From Halobacillus massiliensis (GTDB lineage Bacteria; Bacillota; Bacilli; Bacillales; Halobacillaceae): 64,000 nucleotides of DNA. Each line of letters begins with the position of its first letter. Position 1 is the stretch's first letter. Shown piece after piece: positions 8,481-17,284 of the stretch. Both the position numbers and the translations under genes were made by a program. Location: the NCBI RefSeq assembly GCF_900166625.1, contig NZ_LT800499.1, forward strand, positions 3,876,540-3,940,539. The letters run 5' to 3'. Under the pieces are notes generated by a model. That model was not told the origin of the DNA, made no database searches, and was given only the letters and a program-made list of their open reading frames with translations.

Positions 8481-9053
8481 GACTCCTCACTCATTTTCCT
8501 TAGAATTTTTATTCGCCTAGCTATATCCCAAGATACTCTGGAAAAATATTTGCAACATGATTCTTAGATGTGCACCTAAATTGTATAGTATTCTAAGAAA
8601 AAAGGGATGTTCATGTATTTAACTATAAAAGAAACAACAGATTACTGAGACCTGCTGAAGAATTACTTTTCTTTTCCTAATCCATTTATTTTCAACAGAG
8701 TACCCATTAAAGAAGCCATGTTGCTCACCCGTCCTCCCGGTTCAAAAAACTCCAGACTCCATCCTGGTCCACCTTTACTACTCCTCCATAATGATTTAAC
8801 TATACATGATAAATCCGTATTAGCATTGTGGTAACTTTTATTTTTCGTACTTTTACTACTGCAGGTGTTATTCTTTATTGATATCATTAAGTCCTTTGAA
8901 TTCTTCAATCACAATATCAACATTCATACTTTCAGGGTTGCTGACTGCTGCTAGATCGATTTTCATTCCCAATGGGTATCGGGGTCAGCGGGCGACATAA
9001 TCGAGCTTTCACTTTGCCTTCTTGTTTATCAAAAAACAAGCTGATGGTTGAAT
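8481..9053. other. Gene-poor interval with a doubtful small ORF
   Basis: No well-supported gene. A minus-strand frame (8663-8908, about 81 codons, TTG start, no convincing ribosome site) contains a WSLEFFEPGGRVSNMASL stretch that looks protein-like but that I cannot assign; it may be a gene relic. Around 8890-9040 other short minus-strand frames also look like decayed coding sequence. Confidence 0.3.
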
Positions 9054-9151
9054 GACGAATTATAAGCTTAAGAGCTAAATGACGAAAGCGGTGGTCGGTA
9101 CATTCGTGACAAAAATCTAAAGCCTTCCCTTTTTATAGGGAAGGCTTTTTT
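9054..9151 (+). ncRNA. Putative structured small RNA, copy 2
   Basis: Second copy of the element at 7540-7636, with the same order of small hairpin, ACGAA/TTCGT stem around GGTGGTCGGTA, ACAAAAATC linker and terminator. Its end lies 122 bases upstream of the exporter gene at 9273, so it could be a free small RNA or part of an attenuating leader. I see only a poor promoter directly upstream. Confidence 0.45.
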
Positions 9152-9272
9152 GCGTACGAGAGATTTAAATAATCTATAATTATAATTCTCTCTTTGCAAT
9201 AGTTTACACAATTGCTTATGATAAGAGCGTGAAAAAAATCCTTTGTCAATGTTAGAGTAAAGGAGGAATCAG

Positions 9273-10322
9273 ATGAATATTGGAGCTCGCATGCTTAAAA
9301 CAGGGATCGCTGTTACCCTCTCCTTGCTCTTATGTCATGCTTTTAATTTTACAACAACTGGATTTGCTGCGATCGCCGCTTTTTTAGCCATCCAGCCTTC
9401 CGTTTATCGATCATGGAAACATTTGCTCGATCAAATTCAAGCCAATGTCATCGGCGCCCTCTTTGCCTTTGGCACGCTTTATCTCCTTGGGAACCATCCT
9501 GTGGTTACTGGAATTATTGTAATTCTTTTAATCGGTATAAATTCACGGTTAGGTGTTGAAAACGTCGGACTTTCTGTCGTAACTGCCATTGCGATTTTAG
9601 AAATACAAGATCCGCATGTATTTCAGTTTGGCATGGAGCGATTTTTATCCGTCATGGTCGGAATCGTTTCCGCAGTGCTCATCAATATGATATTTTTACC
9701 ACCTAAATATGAAGAACGATTGCTCTCCCATATAGAAACCACCGGCGAACAACTTTCCATGCTTCTTCGCTCGCTTGTTTTTGGAGAACTAGAGAAAGAA
9801 GCCTACCGGGAAGCGAAGGAAAGCGCGGAGATAAACATAGAAAAAGCTGAAAAACTTTTTGATTTTTACCGCGATGAATTCAACCGTTTGTTTAGAAATG
9901 CTCCTTACAGTCGGGCGAAAAAGCTTGTACTTTTCAAACAAATGATCATGATTTTAAAAAAGGAGCTTGAAGTCATAGACCATTTCGAACATCAATCTTC
10001 CGCTCTTTTATATGTCAGTGACGGTCTGAAAGATGATATTCAGGAATTTTTGTACGCTTTAACGAATTATGAGGAAAAAATATTTATGAAATACGAACGT
10101 AAAATCAAGCGATCCTACTCAGATGACCTGCATGATAAAATAGAAGAACAGAAAATTCGACTTCTTTCCCATTTAAGCAAGACCACGCCTGATAGAATCA
10201 CAGATTTAGAAGATGTAAAAAAGCATTCCTACTTGTTTGCCCTAGTGTCCTCCCTCTCTCACCTATCAGACGAACTGGAGAAATTAGACATACTCGTAGA
10301 ACGTTATCATAAATACGAATGA
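9273..10322 (+). CDS. Aromatic-acid-exporter family membrane protein (ArAE_1/DUF939, YgaE-like)
   Basis: A 349-residue protein. Residues 1-145 contain four to six hydrophobic segments with the FUSC-like ATTGFAAIAAFLAIQPSVYR motif. A long cytoplasmic helical region follows, rich in Lys and Glu, with the RLFRNAPYSRAKKL segment typical of the ArAE_1 C-terminal domain. The family includes B. subtilis YgaE and YqjA and is thought to export aromatic acids or similar amphiphiles; the substrate here is unknown. AGGAGG precedes the ATG at good distance. The gene appears monocistronic. Confidence 0.8.
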   Translation: MNIGARMLKTGIAVTLSLLLCHAFNFTTTGFAAIAAFLAIQPSVYRSWKHLLDQIQANVIGALFAFGTLYLLGNHPVVTGIIVILLIGINSRLGVENVGLSVVTAIAILEIQDPHVFQFGMERFLSVMVGIVSAVLINMIFLPPKYEERLLSHIETTGEQLSMLLRSLVFGELEKEAYREAKESAEINIEKAEKLFDFYRDEFNRLFRNAPYSRAKKLVLFKQMIMILKKELEVIDHFEHQSSALLYVSDGLKDDIQEFLYALTNYEEKIFMKYERKIKRSYSDDLHDKIEEQKIRLLSHLSKTTPDRITDLEDVKKHSYLFALVSSLSHLSDELEKLDILVERYHKYE

Positions 10323-10410
10323 AAAAATTCCAGGTTTTTGGGCTTTTTTTATTTTATGTAATCTGAAAAATTCTCTTCCTTCCTAATGCTAATGAACAGA
10401 TATATTTTAT

Positions 10411-10572
10411 ACGAAGAAGGGTGGCGACTTTGCTTCCGAACCTATTATTGATCCTCCAGTTACTAATATTGTCCTTCCTCCTGACACTATCGGAAAGACT
10501 GCCTTTGATGTGTTATTAACAAAGATTCATAACCCTAAATATATGAGTCACATTGAATTGCCCCCTCTCTAA
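10411..10572 (+). pseudogene. LacI-family regulator remnant (last ~50 codons)
   Basis: An open frame ending at TAA 10570-10572 reads ASEPIIDPPVTNIVLPPDTI, then GKTAFDVLLTKIHNP and a short tail. This matches the C-terminal end of LacI/PurR effector domains (the D-PPLTTI-Q-P...G-x-A-x-x-LL region). No helix-turn-helix or N-terminal subdomain precedes it. It is a relic of a deleted regulator gene. Confidence 0.6.
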
Positions 10573-10627
10573 TTACTCGTAAATCATGTGGCTGTAAATA
10601 AACTATTTAAACATTAACTAACTTTAG

Positions 10628-10657
10628 AACAGAGTCTATAACTAAGACTCTGTTTAT
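10628..10657 (+). terminator. Terminator-like hairpin
   Basis: AACAGAGTC...GACTCTGTT followed by TATTTTGTT. It lies after the LacI relic and before the PPDK operon promoter, so it may insulate that operon. Confidence 0.45.
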
Positions 10658-10777
10658 TTTGTTACTTCATTATCCCCCTCCCCCTTTCAAAATATTAAAA
10701 CAGAGATCGCTTGAGCGTCTCTTTATCACTTTCACCTGCTATTATCTCCCACTTTATCAAAAAGAGATCTTTTTCTA

Positions 10778-10806
10778 TTGCCACTAAATTAAAATAGTGT
10801 TACTAT
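10778..10806 (+). promoter_or_regulatory. SigmaA-type promoter of the PDRP-ppdK operon
   Basis: TTGCCA (10778-10783) and TACTAT (10801-10806) with a 17-base spacer. The predicted start, near 10813, lies just upstream of the CcpN-like box and about 90 bases before the first start codon. Confidence 0.5.
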
Positions 10807-10820
10807 ACTACCCAATATAG

Positions 10821-10831
10821 TATGACATATT
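10821..10831 (+). promoter_or_regulatory. CcpN-type operator
   Basis: TATGACATATT fits the CcpN consensus TRTGHYATAYW at all 11 positions. A partial second site (TATGTCACTTT, 10852-10862) lies 31 bases downstream, about three helical turns. CcpN represses gluconeogenic genes during glycolytic growth in B. subtilis, which fits the PEP-forming role of PPDK. Assignment is from consensus memory. Confidence 0.5.
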
Positions 10832-10902
10832 AAAAGTAAATAGATTATTAGTATGTCACTTTAGAATGAAAGTCATATTAAAAGGAGGATAAGAAAATAT
10901 AA

Positions 10903-11721
10903 ATGCGGAAAAAAGAAACTGTATATGTTGTTTCAGATTCAGTCGGTGAAACAGCTGATTTAATGGTAAAGGCTGTGTCCAGTCAATTTACAGGGCAGGA
11001 CATTGAAATCAAGCACTTTTCCTATGTAGAAAACAAGCAGGACATTAACAATGTTATTACGGTAGCGAAGTACAGTGATGCTATCATTGCCTACACCATT
11101 GTCCTCCCTGGATTAAAGGAATACCTCGATGTTAGAGCAGCAGATGAAAAGATTCTGACAGTTGATCTCATGCTTCCTTTAATAGATGCATTCACTCAAA
11201 AATTTAACAGTGAACCCCATGGTCAGCCCGGACAGATGAGAAAGCTTGATGAAAACTATTATAAAAGAGTAGAAGCTATTGAATTTGCTGTGAAATATGA
11301 TGATGGACAAGAAGTAAGAGGGCTGAGACTTGCAGATATTGTACTTATAGGTGTTTCCAGGACTTCTAAAACCCCTCTCTCCATGTACTTGGCAAATAAA
11401 AAGTTCAAAGTGGCCAATGTCCCTTTGATTCCAGAGATACCACCTCCTCAAGAGCTTTTTTCCATCCCAAGAAGCAAATGTGTAGGATTAATGATTACAC
11501 CAGAAAAACTGAATGATATTCGCCGAGAACGGCTGAAAAACTTAGGTTTAACTTCGTCTGCGAATTATGCTTCACTCGATAGAATCCTTCAAGAACTTCA
11601 TAGTGCGGAAAGTATTATGAGAAAAATCGGCTGTCCAATTATTGATGTTTCTAATAAAGCAATTGAGGAGACAGCCGACATTATTTTAGCGATGTTTAAT
11701 AAAAGGGGGAGCTTTGTATAA
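10903..11721 (+). CDS. Pyruvate phosphate dikinase regulatory protein (PDRP, DUF299)
   Basis: A 272-residue bifunctional serine/threonine kinase/phosphorylase. It uses ADP to inactivate PPDK by threonine phosphorylation and Pi to reactivate it. The N-terminus VYVVSDSVGETADLMVKA and the P-loop-like IGVSRTSKTPLSMYLA near residue 150 are family signatures, as is PLIPEIPPPQELF. AAAGGAGG lies upstream of the ATG. The stop overlaps the ATG of ppdK by one base, so regulator and target are translationally coupled. In B. subtilis the homologue YqfL is linked to ccpN and acts in its pathway; here a CcpN-type box lies in the promoter instead. Confidence 0.92.
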   Translation: MRKKETVYVVSDSVGETADLMVKAVSSQFTGQDIEIKHFSYVENKQDINNVITVAKYSDAIIAYTIVLPGLKEYLDVRAADEKILTVDLMLPLIDAFTQKFNSEPHGQPGQMRKLDENYYKRVEAIEFAVKYDDGQEVRGLRLADIVLIGVSRTSKTPLSMYLANKKFKVANVPLIPEIPPPQELFSIPRSKCVGLMITPEKLNDIRRERLKNLGLTSSANYASLDRILQELHSAESIMRKIGCPIIDVSNKAIEETADIILAMFNKRGSFV

Positions 11722-14390
11722 TGGATAAAAATTTTGTATTCATGTTCGATCAACCAGAAAAAGGGAGCAAGGAACTTCTAGGAGGCAAAGGCGCTAACTT
11801 AGCTGAAATGACACGTATTGGTTTACCAGTTCCTTATGGATTTACGATAACTACTGCAGCCTGTAATTCCTATTATGACACAGGACAGGTGATCCCGCCT
11901 GAGGCAGAGCTTCAAGTGTTGAAAGCCCTTAAACTACTTGAGGAAAAAACAGGTAAGAAATTAGGCGATGCAGCAGACCCTCTCCTCGTTTCCGTGCGTT
12001 CCGGAGCGGTACACTCCATGCCCGGCATGATGGACACGGTGTTAAACCTTGGTTTAAATGATGAATCTGTACAAGGAATGGCAGAACTGACTAATAACCC
12101 GCGCTTTGCTTATGACTCCTACCGTCGGTTTATTCAGATGTTCAGTGATGTTGTCCTCCATGTAGACAATTTTCATTTCGAACGTCAGCTGGAAGAACTC
12201 CGCGAAGAAAAAGGCTATGATTCCGATACAGAAATAACCGCTGAAGAATGGCAGCAGGTTATTGGAAATTTTAAAGATATTGTAAAAAAACATGCAAAAC
12301 GCAGCTTTCCTGAAGATCCAAAGGACCAGCTGTTCTTAACCATCAATGCAGTGTTTGACTCCTGGAATAATCAGCGGGCAGTCTTGTACCGCCGTCTTCA
12401 CCAGATACCTGGACACCTGGGAACCGCAGTAAACATTCAAAGCATGGTATTTGGAAATATGGGAAATGATTCAGGCACAGGGGTAGCCTTTACCCGTAAC
12501 CCCTCTACCGGTGAATCCAAACTTTATGGAGAATACTTAATGAATGCTCAAGGTGAAGATGTAGTGGCAGGCATTCGCACTCCTCAACCTATCGCAAGTC
12601 TTCAGAAAGAAATGCCGACCGTCCACCAGCAGTTAATAGACACCTGTCAGCTGTTAGAAAACCACTATAAGGACATGCAAGATATCGAATTCACCGTTGA
12701 ACGCGGAAATCTTTTTATCCTTCAGACACGAACAGGGAAACGCACCGCCCAAGCTGCCATTAAAATTGCGGTTGAACTCGTTAAAGAAGAAATCATAGAT
12801 AAGCAGGAAGCCGTTTTACGTGTAGATCCTGACCAGCTCAACCAGCTGCTTCACCACCGGATTGACCCAGACCATAAAAGGACACCATTAACTTCTGGCT
12901 TACCCGCTTCTCCAGGAGCAGCTACAGGACAAGTCATCTTTGATGCGGATGAAGCAGAAGAGCTCGCCAAAAACGGAAAAAGGGTTATTTTAGTCCGTCC
13001 AGAGACTACGCCAGATGATATCCATGGAATTGTAGCTTCACAAGCCACAGTGACAAGTCGAGGGGGAATGACAAGTCATGCGGCAGTAGTGGCTAGAGGC
13101 ATGGGAAAAGCCTGTATCTGCGGCTGTGAATCTTTGAAAATACATTTAAACTCAAAACAGTTCTCCGTAGAAGATGTGGTAATTAAGCAGGGAGATACAA
13201 TTACAATCGACGGTTCAACAGGTGAAATCTTCCTCGGAGAAATACCCATGATTGAACCACAGCTTTCCGACGAATTTCAGCTGCTTTTAAGATGGGCAGA
13301 TGAACAAACTAAAATGGGGGTTAGGGCAAATGCTGATAATCCACAAGACGCGGCAAAAGCACTGGAGTTTGGAGCAGGAGGCATTGGTCTGTGCCGTACC
13401 GAGCATATGTTTATGGATGCTGGCCGAATCCCTCTTGTCCAGGATATGATTCTGTCTGAAACCAATCAGGAACGTAACCATGCACTTGATAAACTGTTAC
13501 CTATGCAACAGCAGGACTTTGAAGAAATATTTAAAACGATGCAGGGATATCCGATTACAGTCCGGTTATTAGATCCTCCCCTCCACGAGTTTTTACCGGA
13601 TAAAGAAGACCTGCTCGTTGATGTAACAAAGCTGCAAATCACAGACCCTTCTTCTAAGGAACTCAATGAAAAGCAGGAACTTCTGCGGAAAGTCCGTCTA
13701 CTTGAAGAATCCAATCCAATGCTGGGGCATCGCGGCTGCCGCCTTGGAATGATACACCCTGAAATATACGAAATGCAGGCTAAAGCCATATTTCATGCCA
13801 TCTCTGCCGTAAATAAAAAAGGGATTCAAGTTAACTCAGAGATTATGATTCCTTTAGTCAGTCATGTAAATGAACTAAAAAATATGCGTCAACTGGTCGT
13901 AAATATCGGAGAACAGATTAAGGAAGAAACAGAAGAAGACTACAATTACCTTATCGGTACCATGATTGAAACACCACGAGCCGCGTTAACAGCAGATCGA
14001 ATCGCACAGGAAGCCGACTTTTTCTCTTTTGGAACGAATGACTTAACTCAAACCACCTTTGGATTCAGCCGCGATGATGCAGAAGGCAAGTTCCTGCAGC
14101 ATTACGTTGAAAACGAAGTGCTGCCAAGTAATCCATTTGTTTCTTTAGATCAAGATGGAGTAGGAAAACTTGTTGAAAACGGTGTGAAAATGGGAAGAGC
14201 GACAAAGCCTGCGCTTAAAACCGGTATTTGCGGAGAGCATGGTGGTGAAAAGAAATCCATACAATTCTGTTTTGATTTAGGTATGGATTATGTAAGCTGT
14301 TCCCCATTCCGCGTTCCAACTGCACGTCTTGCAGCAGCTCAGGCAACTATACGCAGTAAGCAGAAGGAGCAGGTGCTTCAATATAATTAA
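11721..14390 (+). CDS. ppdK: Pyruvate, phosphate dikinase
   Basis: An 889-residue cytoplasmic enzyme that interconverts pyruvate + ATP + Pi with PEP + AMP + PPi. Layout: N-terminal ATP-grasp nucleotide-binding domain, starting FDQPEKGSKELLGGKGANLA, with the VRSGAVHSMPGMMDTVLNLG loop; central phosphohistidine domain with SRGGMTSHAAVVARGMGKAC (catalytic His about residue 453); C-terminal PEP/pyruvate TIM barrel with GICGEHGG (catalytic Cys about 837). The threonine two residues before the His is the expected PDRP target. Length and all key residues agree with the bacterial family. It shares a one-base overlap with its regulator and ends at a clear terminator. It probably serves gluconeogenesis or PPi-linked glycolysis. 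Confidence 0.97.
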   Translation: MDKNFVFMFDQPEKGSKELLGGKGANLAEMTRIGLPVPYGFTITTAACNSYYDTGQVIPPEAELQVLKALKLLEEKTGKKLGDAADPLLVSVRSGAVHSMPGMMDTVLNLGLNDESVQGMAELTNNPRFAYDSYRRFIQMFSDVVLHVDNFHFERQLEELREEKGYDSDTEITAEEWQQVIGNFKDIVKKHAKRSFPEDPKDQLFLTINAVFDSWNNQRAVLYRRLHQIPGHLGTAVNIQSMVFGNMGNDSGTGVAFTRNPSTGESKLYGEYLMNAQGEDVVAGIRTPQPIASLQKEMPTVHQQLIDTCQLLENHYKDMQDIEFTVERGNLFILQTRTGKRTAQAAIKIAVELVKEEIIDKQEAVLRVDPDQLNQLLHHRIDPDHKRTPLTSGLPASPGAATGQVIFDADEAEELAKNGKRVILVRPETTPDDIHGIVASQATVTSRGGMTSHAAVVARGMGKACICGCESLKIHLNSKQFSVEDVVIKQGDTITIDGSTGEIFLGEIPMIEPQLSDEFQLLLRWADEQTKMGVRANADNPQDAAKALEFGAGGIGLCRTEHMFMDAGRIPLVQDMILSETNQERNHALDKLLPMQQQDFEEIFKTMQGYPITVRLLDPPLHEFLPDKEDLLVDVTKLQITDPSSKELNEKQELLRKVRLLEESNPMLGHRGCRLGMIHPEIYEMQAKAIFHAISAVNKKGIQVNSEIMIPLVSHVNELKNMRQLVVNIGEQIKEETEEDYNYLIGTMIETPRAALTADRIAQEADFFSFGTNDLTQTTFGFSRDDAEGKFLQHYVENEVLPSNPFVSLDQDGVGKLVENGVKMGRATKPALKTGICGEHGGEKKSIQFCFDLGMDYVSCSPFRVPTARLAAAQATIRSKQKEQVLQYN

Positions 14391-14410
14391 AACTGAAATG
14401 CAATTAAAGT

Positions 14411-14448
14411 ACCCTAAACTCAATTAATTTGATGTTTGGGGTTTTTTC
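14411..14448 (+). terminator. Rho-independent terminator of ppdK
   Basis: Stem ACCCTAAAC...GTTTGGGGT followed by a T-run (14442-14447), 20 bases after the ppdK stop. Confidence 0.75.
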
Positions 14449-14792
14449 TTACTAATTGAGTTTCTTCTGTTAATATAGTGACCCAAAATTACATATAACG
14501 TTATAACGGTATCTCCCTCGTTTGATTGCAAACCAAAATAAGAGTGAAACATATACTTTCAAATTTTGAGAGAATTATTTATAACAATGGGTTCTTTATG
14601 AGTAACCTAATGGCTTTCTTTCTTACACCATTTATAAAGATGTACTTTAAAAACCACAATACCTTACACAAAAATAGCACAGTATCTCTAAACTCAGTCC
14701 CACTAACCTGCCCCTATACTTGAATACTCAGTTTTGAGATTAATTGTCGTGCCACTTAAATCTTTGCCATATGTATCTTCAAATTTAAGAAC

Positions 14793-14832
14793 AAAAAAAG
14801 CCTCTCAAGAGTTTACAAACTCGAGGCTTTTA
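14793..14832. terminator. Terminator-like hairpin within the decayed interval
   Basis: AAAGCCTC...GAGGCTTT flanked by A- and T-runs. It resembles the hairpin at 27721-27759 beyond groEL (AAAGCCTCTCAAC...GTTGAGAGGCTTT). Confidence 0.45.
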
Positions 14833-14922
14833 GATCAAGACTCAAATATCAAAAATCCATTCAACATATAATTATTGTGCTTCAAATCCTCATTCCTTAA
14901 CTATAAAGGGTTTGAGGACAGC

Positions 14923-14940
14923 TTACATCATGCCGCCCAT
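14923..14940 (-). pseudogene. Relic of a groEL 3' end
   Basis: TTACATCATGCCGCCCAT is identical over 18 bases to the 3' end of the groEL gene (27856-27873) and encodes the terminal MGGMM-stop. The flank also has a related AAAGCCTC hairpin and a TAAAGGGTTT phrase in the same order as the true groEL downstream region. It is probably the scar of a second groEL copy or of a recombined segment. Confidence 0.45.
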
Positions 14941-15451
14941 GGTTTCAGCATGATAAATAAAGATTAATAATACACGTTTTAATAGAAAAAATTCGCTTTA
15001 AATAAGCTCTACTCAATTTCCATATATATTATAAATAATCACTAAATGAGTGAAAGTATGTCAAAAAGTATGTCATCTATTGCTCAAACAATTATCCATT
15101 TCGATTTACTCAGAAATTAATTTTCAAACAGTTACTCAAAATTGTTAATCGTTATTTTTGAAAATGAACTTTTACTCAAGTTCATTTTCAGGAATTCTTT
15201 AGCTGGTTTATTAATTCGGACATTTTTGTTAAGTAGAGTAAATCAGCTGGCCCTTCAACCAATAGGTTGTTCTTAGAAACAAATAAATTTTGAGCTACTT
15301 CATACCTTAAGCTGTCCATTTTATGGGGCACAGTTCAATGATCCCGAAAAGGAAACTGCATTGATAATGCCGTTAAAAACTAAACTGCCATACACCAATT
15401 GAATGTAGTGCCGTGGCTACTTGATATTTTTTAGTCTAATATAACTGTGTG

Positions 15452-17227
15452 TCATTCCATTTCAGGATTGGGATCTTCATATTCTATGGTAATCATACTC
15501 CAGTACTCGAGGTTAGGGACAGTCAAGAATAACATTCCTGCCTTTTGTTCAAATTCTACAGATGTGGGTATACCTTGAGCATTATCTGGAGAAGCCACCC
15601 ATATATTTTTTATTCTTCTGGATTCTTGCAAAGTGATAGACAACGGGCCTGTTTTGGAAGGAGGTGACTGTGTCCCTTCAGAATCACGCCATTCCATATG
15701 AGATGCATCCATGTAGTTGAGCAGATGTATCATTTTTTTATTTTCAGTTTTTTTTGCAAAAGTGTAAACAGTCCCTTTTTTTGGTTTATCTGCAAATGTT
15801 ACATTCTCTGATGAAAGATTTGCTTCTGCTGGGGATAGTTCATCCCCGCGTAAAAGGTTTTGATACCCTACCAGAAAATCATAATAATGAACAAGTTTTT
15901 TTCGTAATTTCTGCGGCATAGAGAGATTCTCATTAGGAAAAAATTCTTTAGCAAGCATATGTTCTCCAAGTTCTATATGGGCGCCGCCATGAGCAAAGAT
16001 TAGAGCATCTGTATAAAGAATTCCCGGCGTATTAAAGAATCCCTTTTGATCGCCTTTATCATAATTCATATAAGCAGCTAGGACGGTATTTTTTCTGTAG
16101 TCGATTCTGTTGGCCACCAGGATATTTTTTAACTGAGCATAGGTTGTAATAGGGTCCCATACTTCTGTATATAGAAAAGGAACTCCTGACGCAGCAATTT
16201 GCTGTTGGCCGTATTGATTGACAGCATTCATTACAAACGTGTGATTAGGGAATCTTTCTTTAACAGACTGCAAGAAATTTTTAAAGCCCTCTGTCATACT
16301 CATTGGTTGTCCATATCCATTGAAGACCTTCCCTCGATCTCCTAATTGATCAAGATGCCAGCCATCGAAACTTAATTCATCGAATACGGTTTGCTGGTTG
16401 TAAAAAATATAATCCTGCCATTCTTTATTACCAGGGTCTGTTAAGAATATATCACTTTTCCAGTCATCAGGAAGCGGATGAGTATCAATGGTTTGCTGAT
16501 GTTTATCCTTGAACACATACCATGAAGGAAGCACACCATCTGCTTCAGCTTCTTTTAAACTTCCATACAATAAATTATAACTCATTGTTTTCATTCCATT
16601 TTTATGAGCAAGCTCAATATAGTTTGCTATTGTAGAAAGGGAAACAGGCTTATTTGCAACGTTTGCCCAGTTGGTTAAGACACGGCCGTCCTGTTTTTTT
16701 AATGGAAGATGGTGCTCATCATGCCAATCGTAAAACTGAAGAGCATTAATATGATATCGATTCAACTTTTTGATTATGGTTTTTTGGTCCTGTTTTTTCA
16801 TATCAGAGAATTTTGAAAGAAACCCGTACCTTGGGAAAGCTGTCCAATTGGATGAGACGTCTACAGCAATAGTAGAAGCTTGCTTCTGGTTATTTAAGGA
16901 AATTGCGACTAAATAGCCTTGATGATCCCGTGAAGGAGGTAACCAATCCCATTCAAAGCTCTTTCCATTAATGGACAAGGTCTGTTCATCAATTTTCATT
17001 CCCCGATGGTAATAGGAAACCTGAATAAAACCTTCAGTATAGGAGGTATTGAGTTCGCCCTTAAATTGTACCTTTTCTCCAGGATTATAGGCAGCCTTAT
17101 CTTTGGCAATAGAGCTGATGGAAATATGGGGCCCATGATCGTGTTGGTCCGATCGAAGCGAAAAAACAATCAGCAATATAAGCATTACTCCTATTCCGCT
17201 TATTAAAAACAACCATTTTATATTCAT
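15452..17227 (-). CDS. GH66 dextranase-type glycoside hydrolase
   Basis: A 591-residue enzyme with an N-terminal membrane anchor or uncleaved signal (residues 4-24), an Ig-like domain (about 33-125) and a GH66 barrel. Family motifs are RYGFLSKF (133-140), NALQFYDWHDEHH (161-173), GMKTMSYNLLYGS (211-223), FDGWHLDQLGDRG with predicted nucleophile D293, and YTEVWDP with predicted acid/base E355. GH66 contains endo-dextranases and cycloisomaltooligosaccharide glucanotransferases. The short length and lack of an inserted CBM35 favour dextranase. It follows the secreted GH31 enzyme after a 57-base gap containing a hairpin. The likely role is cell-surface cleavage of alpha-1,6-glucans to isomaltooligosaccharides. 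Confidence 0.85.
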   Translation of the reverse strand: MNIKWLFLISGIGVMLILLIVFSLRSDQHDHGPHISISSIAKDKAAYNPGEKVQFKGELNTSYTEGFIQVSYYHRGMKIDEQTLSINGKSFEWDWLPPSRDHQGYLVAISLNNQKQASTIAVDVSSNWTAFPRYGFLSKFSDMKKQDQKTIIKKLNRYHINALQFYDWHDEHHLPLKKQDGRVLTNWANVANKPVSLSTIANYIELAHKNGMKTMSYNLLYGSLKEAEADGVLPSWYVFKDKHQQTIDTHPLPDDWKSDIFLTDPGNKEWQDYIFYNQQTVFDELSFDGWHLDQLGDRGKVFNGYGQPMSMTEGFKNFLQSVKERFPNHTFVMNAVNQYGQQQIAASGVPFLYTEVWDPITTYAQLKNILVANRIDYRKNTVLAAYMNYDKGDQKGFFNTPGILYTDALIFAHGGAHIELGEHMLAKEFFPNENLSMPQKLRKKLVHYYDFLVGYQNLLRGDELSPAEANLSSENVTFADKPKKGTVYTFAKKTENKKMIHLLNYMDASHMEWRDSEGTQSPPSKTGPLSITLQESRRIKNIWVASPDNAQGIPTSVEFEQKAGMLFLTVPNLEYWSMITIEYEDPNPEME

Positions 17228-17245
17228 AACGAATCACCTATATAT

Positions 17246-17275
17246 GAGGGGGCTGACGAAAAAACGCCAGCCCTC
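17246..17275 (-). terminator. Hairpin between GH31 and GH66 genes
   Basis: GAGGGGGCTG...CAGCCCTC stem without a good T-run on the minus strand. It may act as an attenuator or RNA processing/stability element between the two glycosidase genes. Confidence 0.4.
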
Positions 17276-17284
17276 TCCCCCATA

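Larger units (their letters stand above)
14449..15451. other. Gene-free AT-rich interval with decayed sequence
   Basis: About 1 kb with no credible gene. It contains a terminator-like hairpin and a groEL-tail relic (listed separately) and the repeated phrase TATGTCAAAAAGTATGTCAT near 15058, which resembles the palindrome downstream of groEL. A minus-strand stretch around 15360-15440 reads YQVATALHSIGVWQFSF, faintly like an IS3-type transposase end. The whole interval looks like a graveyard of deleted DNA. Confidence 0.35.

Noticed and set aside
8663..8908. 81-codon minus-strand ORF
   Set aside because: Non-ATG start, weak ribosome site, mixed composition. Noted in the gap entry as a possible relic but not called as a gene.
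14526..14723. 65-codon plus-strand ORF after ppdK
   Set aside because: No ribosome site, no recognisable domain, and it lies in an interval of decayed DNA.
15300..15450. Possible IS3-type transposase end
   Set aside because: Only about 17 residues look similar and the frame breaks at once; too weak to annotate.
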